From: JBCCFX01 sp039029515 | Lineage (GTDB): Bacteria; Planctomycetota; Phycisphaerae; Phycisphaerales; SM1A02 | Assembly (NCBI GenBank): GCA_039029515.1 | Contig: JBCCFX010000163.1 | Coordinates: forward strand, 1-9,206 | Direction of reading: 5' to 3' | DNA length: 9,206 nucleotides | Shown here: one piece after another, positions 1 to 5,102 of the stretch | How positions within the stretch are numbered: the stretch's first letter is position 1 | Layout: each line of letters begins with the position of its first letter | The notes under the pieces: model-generated | Databases searched by the model: none | What the model saw: the letters and a program-made list of their open reading frames with translations, nothing else | Told to the model about the DNA's origin: nothing | Made by a program: the position numbers and the translations under genes

Positions 1-27
1 CCGGGTCGCCGCGGCGACCCGGCCTAC
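1..27 (-). repeat. GTAG-headed palindrome (REP-like), partly outside the window
   Basis: Bases 1-22 form a perfect 22-base palindrome (left arm CCGGGTCGCCG). It is followed by C and then CTAC at 24-27, which reads GTAG on the minus strand. The central 16 bases GGTCGCCGCGGCGACC are identical to the centre of the hairpin at 786-811, and the GTAG lies on the same side, so the two belong to one family. If the base just before the window is G, the palindrome is 24 bases long. It lies downstream of the HAD gene. There is no T-tract, so a classic intrinsic terminator is not supported. Confidence 0.75.
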
Positions 28-52
28 GGGAGTGCACCGATGAGAACCCGGT

Positions 53-688
53 CTACAGAACCCCAAATTCACCCAGCGCGGCGCGGATCTGCGGGGCGGT
101 CGGCTGGAGTGGATCGACCACATGAGTGTGCCAGCCGAACTCGCGATTCGCCGCGATTGCGTTCTCTTCCGTGTCTTCGAAGAACAGGATCTCGTCGCCG
201 GCGTGACCGATCGCCGATTCAAACGCGCGGAAGATCGCGGGATCCGGCTTGTGCAGTTCCATCAGGTGCGAGGCGAATGCATGGTTCAGCCGGGCGACGG
301 GATCGACATGCGCGATGATCGCCCAGTGCGCTTCGTTCGTATTCGACAGAGCGGCGGTCGTGATGTCGGCACGGTGCAGGTCATCGATGACGTCGTTCAC
401 ATCCGCGTACGGATCACGCGTCCAGCAGAGGTGAATGCGTTCGATCTCCGCCGGCGTGTACAAGCCGTCAATCGAATCACTCACCGTCCGCGCGTAGTCG
501 GCGAGGGTGATCGCACCGATCTGGTATTGCTCGTTGGCGATGCGCCATTCGGACGCGTGATCGAGGGCGGCATCAATGCCATCGCGCACAGGAAGGTCGG
601 CGACCGCACACCCTTCACGCCATGACCGGCAGATCTGTATCAGCACGCCGCCAAGATCGAAGCAGACGACGCGGATTGAACTCGACAT
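53..688 (-). CDS. HAD-family phosphatase, YihX-like (HAD-IA subfamily)
   Basis: Cytosolic HAD-superfamily hydrolase of 211 residues, probably acting on a small phosphorylated metabolite. Motif I is CFDLGGVL with nucleophile Asp11. The usual second Asp is Gly13, as in the FDLGNV motif of E. coli YihX (alpha-glucose-1-phosphatase) and relatives, so this is family-typical rather than a loss. Motif II is SNTN (115-118), motif III Lys is in HKPDP (Lys147), and motif IV is FFEDTEEN (Glu171, Asp172, Asn176). Residues between about 20 and 100 are mainly the helical cap. The ATG at 688 is the only good start; no Shine-Dalgarno is visible. The gene follows tadA on the same strand after a hairpin-rich gap. 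Its stop codon TAG is part of a GTAG tetranucleotide (53-56). The substrate cannot be deduced. Confidence 0.88.
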   Translation of the reverse strand: MSSSIRVVCFDLGGVLIQICRSWREGCAVADLPVRDGIDAALDHASEWRIANEQYQIGAITLADYARTVSDSIDGLYTPAEIERIHLCWTRDPYADVNDVIDDLHRADITTAALSNTNEAHWAIIAHVDPVARLNHAFASHLMELHKPDPAIFRAFESAIGHAGDEILFFEDTEENAIAANREFGWHTHVVDPLQPTAPQIRAALGEFGVL

Positions 689-713
689 AGGGGAATGGTA
701 TGGCTGATAGCTT

Positions 714-734
714 TTGGCTGTTGGCTATTGGCCG
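714..734 (+). repeat. Three tandem heptamers TTGGCTN
   Basis: TTGGCTG, TTGGCTA and TTGGCCG run in tandem without gaps, just upstream of the HAD gene and next to the first GTAG hairpin. A similar heptamer run occurs near the gyrB end (9066-9086, minus strand). Function unknown; the pattern resembles short tandem heptamer repeats described in some bacterial intergenic regions. Confidence 0.5.
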
Positions 735-738
735 GAAT

Positions 739-762
739 GTAGGGCGGACATACCTGTCCGCC
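739..762 (+). repeat. GTAG-headed hairpin A
   Basis: GTAG is followed by a perfect 8-base inverted repeat, GGCGGACA (743-750) and TGTCCGCC (755-762), around the loop TACC. A GTAG head plus a GC-rich stem matches the layout of REP elements mobilised by REP-associated tyrosine transposases. Hairpin C differs from it only in one loop base. Confidence 0.8.
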
Positions 763-785
763 GGGATTCACGCATGAGACATGAC

Positions 786-811
786 GGCGGTCGCCGCGGC
801 GACCGCCCTAC
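786..811 (-). repeat. GTAG-headed hairpin B
   Basis: Bases 786-807 are a perfect 22-base palindrome (left arm GGCGGTCGCCG) followed by CTAC at 808-811, so the GTAG head reads on the minus strand. It shares the GGCGG stem base with A, C and D, and the central 16 bases with the palindrome at 1-27. It lies opposite in orientation to A, with 23 bases between the two. Confidence 0.8.
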
Positions 812-821
812 GAGTCGAAGT

Positions 822-845
822 GTAGGGCGGACATACTTGTCCGCC
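822..845 (+). repeat. GTAG-headed hairpin C
   Basis: GTAG is followed by GGCGGACA (826-833), loop TACT and TGTCCGCC (838-845). It has the same orientation as A and is nearly identical to it, which points to copying of a defined unit rather than chance. Confidence 0.8.
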
Positions 846-861
846 TTGAGTTGCACAGAAC

Positions 862-885
862 GGCGGCTTGGTAAAGCCGCCCTAC
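862..885 (-). repeat. GTAG-headed hairpin D
   Basis: Stem GGCGGCTT (862-869) pairs with AAGCCGCC (874-881) around loop GGTA; CTAC at 882-885 is the GTAG head on the minus strand. It has the same head, stem length and loop length as A and C, but three stem base pairs differ on both arms so that pairing is kept. It lies 22 bases past the tadA stop and would be the first hairpin transcribed after tadA. No T-tract follows. Confidence 0.8.
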
Positions 886-907
886 GAACTCACAACCAAG
901 ACTCTCT

Positions 908-1462
908 TCAGCCCTCGCAGCTCGTCGAGCCGCAATTGCACGACTTGGCCGCCCGCTCTTGCTTCTTCGCCTTGCGTCGGGCGCGGAAGAAGTCCTTCAG
1001 CAATTGCCCGCACGGTTCGGCCATCACGCCGCCAATCACCTCAACGCGGTGGTTCAGACGATCATCGGTGGGGATGCCGAACAGCGAATCACACGCGCCG
1101 GCTTTCGGGTCCTTCGCCCCGTAAATCACCCGGCCGAGTCGAGCATTCACCATCGCGCCGGCACACATCGGGCACGGTTCAAGGGTGACCGCGAGCGTGC
1201 AGTCGTTCAATCGCCATTCGCCGAGCTTGCGGCCGGCACGGCTGAGGGCGAGCAGTTCGGCGTGGGCCACAGGATCGCTGCTCTCTTCACGCAGGTTGAA
1301 GCCTTCGGCGATGATCTCCTCGCCGCGATACACGACCGCGCCGACGGGCACTTCACCCTGGGCCGCGGCCTGACGCGCGAGCGTCATCGCCCGCTTCATC
1401 ATCTTGCGGTCCAGATCCGTAACGTCAGCGTGAACTGGCTTATCGCGCAACTGCTGCGGCAT
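908..1462 (-). CDS. tadA: tRNA-specific adenosine deaminase TadA
   Basis: Zinc-dependent deaminase (184 residues) that converts A34 to inosine in the tRNA anticodon (tRNA-Arg ACG), acting in the cytosol. The catalytic motif HAE gives zinc ligand His67 and proton-shuttle Glu69; PCPMC gives zinc ligands Cys97 and Cys100. The sequence before HAE (GAVVYRGEEIIAEGFN) and after PCPMC (VNARLGRVIYGAKDPKAGA) is typical of TadA rather than of guanine or cytosine deaminases. The C-terminus (about 155-184) is basic and then Cys-rich, ending CNCGSTSC, longer than in E. coli. The ATG at 1462 is chosen for a GGAG at 1473-1476 and homologue-like length. A GTG at 1534, overlapping the tatC stop as GTGA and preceded by GAGG, would add 24 Arg-rich residues and cannot be excluded. 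It lies downstream of tatC and is probably co-transcribed. Confidence 0.93.
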   Translation of the reverse strand: MPQQLRDKPVHADVTDLDRKMMKRAMTLARQAAAQGEVPVGAVVYRGEEIIAEGFNLREESSDPVAHAELLALSRAGRKLGEWRLNDCTLAVTLEPCPMCAGAMVNARLGRVIYGAKDPKAGACDSLFGIPTDDRLNHRVEVIGGVMAEPCGQLLKDFFRARRKAKKQERAAKSCNCGSTSCEG

Positions 1463-1530
1463 GAAGAATCGTCTCCAACGATGGCGCGGGCTCGTGGCCG
1501 GCCTGATTCCCGGACGTCGGCCGAAGAGCC

Positions 1531-2664
1531 TCACGTCGTGGCCTCGTCATCATCGGATTGATCCACCTGATACTGATCCAGCGGTTGTCGCCGTTGTGGC
1601 GGCACGTCGGATTGTGCGGTCTCGGTCGTTTCGCTCGACGTGATCGTTGGTTTATCGGTCGTTGCCTTTGCGGTGTCCGGTCGCGTGAGCACGCTGCCTT
1701 CGGAGACCTTCGATGCGGGCGCGATCAGTGTGAGCAACAGCCCGAATTCATACAGCAGATAGAGCGGCAGCAGCATCGCCATCATGGAGATCACATCGGC
1801 AGGCGTGATCAATGCGGAGATCGCAGCGCACACGAGCAGCGCTTGCTTTCGATGCCGGGCGAAGAACGCGCGGTCCGCGAGGCCGATCCATGTCAGCAGC
1901 AATAACGCAAGCGGAAGCTGGAACGCCATCACAATGCCGAGAAACAGCATCAGCACGAAGCTGATGTAATCGCCGAGGCGGAATTCCTGCAGGACGGCGG
2001 CGGAGCGCGGCTTCGGCACCTTCGTCCATTCGATCACGCCGTCATCGTTTGGACGCGCGATGTGCAATGTCATGTTGGGCCAGACGAGACAGCCATCGTT
2101 GACTTCGGGTTCAGCCGGGAGCGCAGCGCGAATGGGCACATCGTGATTGGCGTCCAGCCATGCCGCGACGTCGGCATCCTTGATGTCAGGCTCGACCTGG
2201 TCGGCGAGCTTCGCCCCGAATCCGATCAGGACGTACAGAATCAGCGGCAGCATGGCGAAGTACATCAGGGCGGCACCGGCGAGGGTGAGCACACCGCTGA
2301 GCGGGATCAGGAAATGAACGAATCGACGCTCCTTGCGGTACAAACCTGGCGCGACGAAGAGCCAGACTTGCCAGAGGATCCACGGCGCGGCGACGATCAG
2401 CGCCGCGATGATGCTCAGCTTCATCTTCGTGAGCAGGACTTCCGGCGGGCCGAGTGCCTGGAGCGTCGGATCGAGGTCGTTCCGGATCATCGCATCCGTC
2501 AGCGGGATGCGAAGCATCGCGATCAGCCAGTCGCTGATCATGAAGAGCAGGATCATCAGCGGCAGCGGGACCACGATCGCGAGAAAAATGCGTTTCCGCA
2601 GTTCCTCGAGGTGATCTCCGAAGGACATCGTGTGAAAATCAGGATCGTCGGGTAGTCGTGCCAT
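1531..2664 (-). CDS. tatC: Sec-independent (twin-arginine) protein translocase subunit TatC
   Basis: Multi-spanning inner-membrane receptor that binds RR signal peptides and assembles with TatA/TatB to export folded proteins. Diagnostic motifs are HLEELRKRI (18-26), FVAPGLYRKERR (103-114, with Glu112 in the place of the conserved Glu of the first cytoplasmic loop), and TPADVISMMAMLLPLYLLYEFG near 287-308. Six hydrophobic segments lie at about 26-47, 80-106, 119-147, 231-258, 275-290 and 293-314. At 377 residues it is much longer than E. coli TatC (about 258). About 60 extra residues (roughly 153-222) sit in the periplasmic loop between helices 3 and 4, and a polar Thr/Asp-rich tail of about 60 residues follows the last helix. 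The ATG at 2664 is chosen because the further upstream codons look non-coding; no clear Shine-Dalgarno. No tatA or tatB is in the window. Confidence 0.95.
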   Translation of the reverse strand: MARLPDDPDFHTMSFGDHLEELRKRIFLAIVVPLPLMILLFMISDWLIAMLRIPLTDAMIRNDLDPTLQALGPPEVLLTKMKLSIIAALIVAAPWILWQVWLFVAPGLYRKERRFVHFLIPLSGVLTLAGAALMYFAMLPLILYVLIGFGAKLADQVEPDIKDADVAAWLDANHDVPIRAALPAEPEVNDGCLVWPNMTLHIARPNDDGVIEWTKVPKPRSAAVLQEFRLGDYISFVLMLFLGIVMAFQLPLALLLLTWIGLADRAFFARHRKQALLVCAAISALITPADVISMMAMLLPLYLLYEFGLLLTLIAPASKVSEGSVLTRPDTAKATTDKPTITSSETTETAQSDVPPQRRQPLDQYQVDQSDDDEATT

Positions 2665-2761
2665 GGGCGAATCAATGACGATACCAGCGTCCCTTGGGCC
2701 ATGGATGGGGTTTCGGCGGACAATTCGGTCGGTTTGGCCCGAACGGACGCAAAAAAACCAA

Positions 2762-2780
2762 GACGGAACTCGACGGAACC
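2762..2780 (+). promoter_or_regulatory. Tandem GACGGAAC boxes upstream of the sigma-factor gene
   Basis: GACGGAAC occurs twice (2762-2769 and 2772-2779), exactly 10 bases apart, that is one helical turn, and ends about 31 bases before the sigma-factor ATG. GGAAC resembles the -35 element used by many ECF sigma factors, so autoregulation is conceivable, but I see no convincing -10 partner at the usual distance. This is a weak candidate. Confidence 0.25.
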
Positions 2781-2810
2781 GGGTCACGAACGGCATCCCG
2801 GAGAACAGCG

Positions 2811-3404
2811 ATGGACGGCGCACAGACGGAAACTGATCTGGTCGTCCGTGCCCAGGCGGGAGACCTCGACGCCCAACAGCAGTTGTGGCGTCAGCATCGC
2901 CGCTGGGTAGCGGCGATCGTGTTGGCCCACCGGCCGCGCGGTATCGATGTGGATGATCTCATGCAGGATGTTGCGGTCAAACTCATCTCCCGAATCGAAA
3001 CGCTTCGCGAGCCCGAAGCGTTCCGGCCGTGGCTGCGCCAGATCATTCTCAACGTGTGTCGGGGGGCGGCGCGTCAGTTGAAACCGACGCTGTCGTTGAG
3101 TGGGGCGGGAACGGATGACGGTGATGATCGCCGCGACGCGATCGTACCGGTCTCCGCCGAGCCATCGGTGGATCGCACGGTCGGCACGCCGGATGTGGCG
3201 GATCGATTGATGCGTCAGGCGATGACCTTGCCGGCGGAGTACCGCGAACCGTTGTTGCTTCGCTGTGTCCGATCACTGACGTACCAGCAGATCGCGGCGA
3301 TCCTCGAACTGCCGGTCACGACGATAGAAACACGTCTCGCACGTGCGCGACGTATGCTTCGGGAGGAACTTGGAGATGAATTCGCCGCGGGATTGTCCAC
3401 GTGA
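2811..3404 (+). CDS. RNA polymerase sigma factor, sigma-70 family, ECF type
   Basis: Alternative sigma factor of 197 residues. Region 2 spans about 8-90, with DDLMQDVAVKLI (48-59) matching the region 2.2 core-binding helix and FRPWLRQIILNVCRGAARQ (71-89) matching regions 2.3-2.4, which melt and read the -10. A variable acidic linker (about 92-130) follows. Region 4 (about 138-187) has LPAEYREPLLLRCVRSLTYQQIA and a helix-turn-helix (ILELPVTTIETRLARARRML) for -35 recognition. There are no regions 1 or 3, as expected for ECF factors. The ATG at 2811 has GGAG at 2800-2803, 7 bases away; an upstream in-frame ATG at 2694 would add 39 unconvincing residues. The gene is followed after 72 bases by a probable anti-sigma gene. 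The target promoters are unknown. Confidence 0.9.
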   Translation: MDGAQTETDLVVRAQAGDLDAQQQLWRQHRRWVAAIVLAHRPRGIDVDDLMQDVAVKLISRIETLREPEAFRPWLRQIILNVCRGAARQLKPTLSLSGAGTDDGDDRRDAIVPVSAEPSVDRTVGTPDVADRLMRQAMTLPAEYREPLLLRCVRSLTYQQIAAILELPVTTIETRLARARRMLREELGDEFAAGLST

Positions 3405-3476
3405 GCGATTCGGTTGAGGTTGCTGAGGGTGCTCGACGCCGGAACGTCGGGCTGAACAATGTGGTTGGGGGCGAAC

Positions 3477-4100
3477 ATGTCACACGAACATGAAGACGCC
3501 AATCTGGAACCGTCGGATGATGTCCTGGAAGTCGACATCATCATTGGTCGGCTGATCGACGGCGAAGCGACCGACGCAGATCGTGCGCGCTTCGAACGCC
3601 TCGCGGCATTGGAACCCGCCGCGTGGCGACGACTCGCCTTGCAACAGGCGGACCGTGATCATCTGGCCCGCGCGTATGAACGCGCCACGGCCGCAGGGAC
3701 CGATGTCGAGCTTCCCGTGCGCGCTGCCCCGCGGCGCATCGGCTCGTCATGGTCCGCGGCCGCGGCATGGGCGGCGGTCGTGGTGTTGGCGCTCGCATGG
3801 TTTGCCACAGCGCAGCGTGATGACATCGTGACGCCGGATGAAGCACTGGCGCGGTATCGCGAAGCGCCGTTCATCGAGAATGAATTTGAGCCGCTCATCC
3901 TCGAAACCAAAGAGTTCGAGGATGGCAGCATCGGGGTGCGTTTCATGCGCCGATTCGAGGAGTCACTCTGGATGAGTCCGGAGATGGCACGGGAGCATTT
4001 CGACCGCGAGCGCGGTCGATTCGGACTCGATCCGTCGGAGATTCGAGCCGAACAGGGCGACATCGCCCCGCCGGTCGAGACCGCTGAACCGGGCCTCTGA
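3477..4100 (+). CDS. Probable membrane-anchored anti-sigma factor
   Basis: Single-pass membrane protein of 207 residues next to the sigma gene and very likely its negative regulator. The cytosolic N-terminus (about 15-70) contains DIIIGRLIDGEATDADRARFERL, then a helical stretch to ERA. This resembles the short helical sigma-binding domains of planctomycete anti-sigma proteins; it has no HxxxCxxC zinc motif. One hydrophobic segment (about 92-111, WSAAAAWAAVVVLALAWFA) is followed by a periplasmic domain of about 95 residues with no family I recognise (VRFMRRFEESLWMSPEMAREHF near 154-175). The ATG at 3477 has a G-run 5-6 bases upstream; an in-frame ATG at 3459 would add six residues. Partner assignment is inferred from gene order, a single membrane helix and the N-terminal pattern. 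Confidence 0.72.
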   Translation: MSHEHEDANLEPSDDVLEVDIIIGRLIDGEATDADRARFERLAALEPAAWRRLALQQADRDHLARAYERATAAGTDVELPVRAAPRRIGSSWSAAAAWAAVVVLALAWFATAQRDDIVTPDEALARYREAPFIENEFEPLILETKEFEDGSIGVRFMRRFEESLWMSPEMAREHFDRERGRFGLDPSEIRAEQGDIAPPVETAEPGL

Positions 4101-4126
4101 CGGCGGCCAATCCGGGGTGCTATACT
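4097..4126 (+). promoter_or_regulatory. Predicted housekeeping-type promoter for the J-domain gene
   Basis: An extended -10, TGCTATACT (4118-4126; TATACT at 4121-4126), follows a -35-like CTGACG (4097-4102, four of six matches to TTGACA) at an 18-base spacing. Transcription would begin near 4133, giving a leader of about 25 bases. The -35 overlaps the stop codon of the upstream anti-sigma gene, so the co-chaperone gene can be expressed independently of the sigma operon. Confidence 0.6.
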
Positions 4127-4132
4127 CGCTCT

Positions 4133-4148
4133 GACCGGGATTCCGGTC
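4133..4148 (+). promoter_or_regulatory. Hairpin at the start of the J-domain gene leader
   Basis: GACCGG (4133-4138) and CCGGTC (4143-4148) form a perfect 6-base inverted repeat around GATT. It coincides with the predicted transcription start and ends 9 bases before the ATG, next to the weak ribosome-binding region. It could be an operator, a 5' stabilising hairpin or a translational thermosensor-like element. It is not a CIRCE element, whose arms differ. Confidence 0.4.
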
Positions 4149-4157
4149 GAGCGAACA

Positions 4158-5063
4158 ATGACGACGCCACGTGACTACTACGACGTGCTCGGCGTGAGCC
4201 GAAGTGCCTCCGATGACGAGATCAAGCGCGCATTCCGTGCGCTCGCGCGGAAGTACCATCCGGACGTCAACAAGTCCGAGGATGCCGCCTCGAAGTTCGC
4301 CGAGCTCAACGACGCCTACGAAGTCCTGTCCGATGCCGACAAGCGAAAGCAGTACGACCAATTCGGTCATGCCGGCCCGCGCATGGGTGGCATGGGCGGT
4401 GGCGGCGGCATGGGGCCGGACGTCGACTTCGGTGATTTCGGCAGCTTCGTCGAGCAGATGTTCGGCGGCGGCGCTTCGCCATTTGGTGGCGCGGGAACGC
4501 GGACGCAGTCGGCACCGCGGCGCGGTAACGACCTCAAGCACGAGTTGAATATCGCGTTCATGACCGCGGTCACCGGCGGAACGGAAGCGCTCCGATACAC
4601 GCCACCCGGCGCACCGTCTGCACAGCAGATTGACGTGCGCATTCCTGCGGGGATCGAAGACGGCGCGAAACTGCGACTACGCGGTCGCGGTCAGGTCGGG
4701 CTGCAGGGCGGTACGCCGGGCGACCTTATCGTCACTGTACATATCGGTGATCATCCAACGTATCGACGTGATGGTCTGAACCTGTCGGCCGATGTCACGT
4801 TGAGCTATCCGGAGGCGGTGCTGGGCACGACGGCACAGGTCGACCTGCCGGCGGGTGTCGCGGAAGTTCGCATCCCTGCCGGGACATCCAGCGGGGCGAA
4901 GCTTCGGCTGAAGGGCAAAGGCATTACGAACGCAGCGGGGGAGAGCGGCGACTTCCTCGTCACCGTGCAGATCAGTGTGCCGAAGCACCCGAGCGATCGT
5001 GCTCGTGATTTGATCGAACAACTCGACAGCGAGTTGAATCATCAGGACCCCGCGGGAGGATAA
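4158..5063 (+). CDS. DnaJ/CbpA-type co-chaperone (class B J-domain protein, no zinc finger)
   Basis: Cytosolic Hsp40 of 301 residues that delivers clients to DnaK and stimulates its ATPase. The J domain (5-70) starts DYYDVLGVSRSASDDEIKRAF and has the HPD motif at 34-36. A Gly/Phe-rich linker follows (about 73-115). Two beta-sandwich client-binding domains span about 125-200 and 201-276, with the conserved VRIPAGIEDGAKLRLRGRG (160-178) and a similar VRIPAGTSSGAKLRLKGKG (237-255). The four CxxCxGxG zinc-finger repeats of DnaJ are absent, which places it with CbpA-like (class B) proteins. The C-terminal helix (about 283-295) may dimerise. No dnaK or grpE lies nearby, so it is probably a specialised or stress co-chaperone. 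The ATG at 4158 has only a weak GAG ribosome-binding site behind a hairpin. Confidence 0.93.
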   Translation: MTTPRDYYDVLGVSRSASDDEIKRAFRALARKYHPDVNKSEDAASKFAELNDAYEVLSDADKRKQYDQFGHAGPRMGGMGGGGGMGPDVDFGDFGSFVEQMFGGGASPFGGAGTRTQSAPRRGNDLKHELNIAFMTAVTGGTEALRYTPPGAPSAQQIDVRIPAGIEDGAKLRLRGRGQVGLQGGTPGDLIVTVHIGDHPTYRRDGLNLSADVTLSYPEAVLGTTAQVDLPAGVAEVRIPAGTSSGAKLRLKGKGITNAAGESGDFLVTVQISVPKHPSDRARDLIEQLDSELNHQDPAGG

Positions 5064-5102
5064 CCGCACGGCATCCACGCTGATGCTGCTCTGGAGACCC
5101 GC

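Noticed and set aside
122..625. A 167-codon plus-strand open frame opposite the HAD gene
   Set aside because: The minus strand carries all four HAD motifs in order, so the plus-strand frame is a shadow.
739..885. The hairpin cluster as a CRISPR array
   Set aside because: Units alternate in orientation, are palindromes of differing core sequence, and are separated by unequal gaps (23, 10 and 16 bases), so no constant repeat-spacer pattern exists and no cas genes are near.
714..1124. A plus-strand frame through the GTAG hairpin cluster as a gene
   Set aside because: It is built from the repeats and the antisense of tadA; the translation repeats the same short string where hairpins A and C recur.
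959..1561. A 200-codon plus-strand open frame opposite tadA
   Set aside because: TadA zinc and catalytic motifs on the minus strand are unambiguous; the plus frame has no family signature.
2062..2655. A 197-codon plus-strand open frame opposite tatC
   Set aside because: The translation is unusually rich in Arg, Asp and Glu and matches nothing recognisable; tatC motifs on the other strand are clear. It is a shadow frame.
3434..3449. A 5-base inverted repeat (CGACG/CGTCG) between the sigma and anti-sigma genes as a terminator
   Set aside because: The stem is short, with no T-tract, and the two genes are expected to be expressed together.
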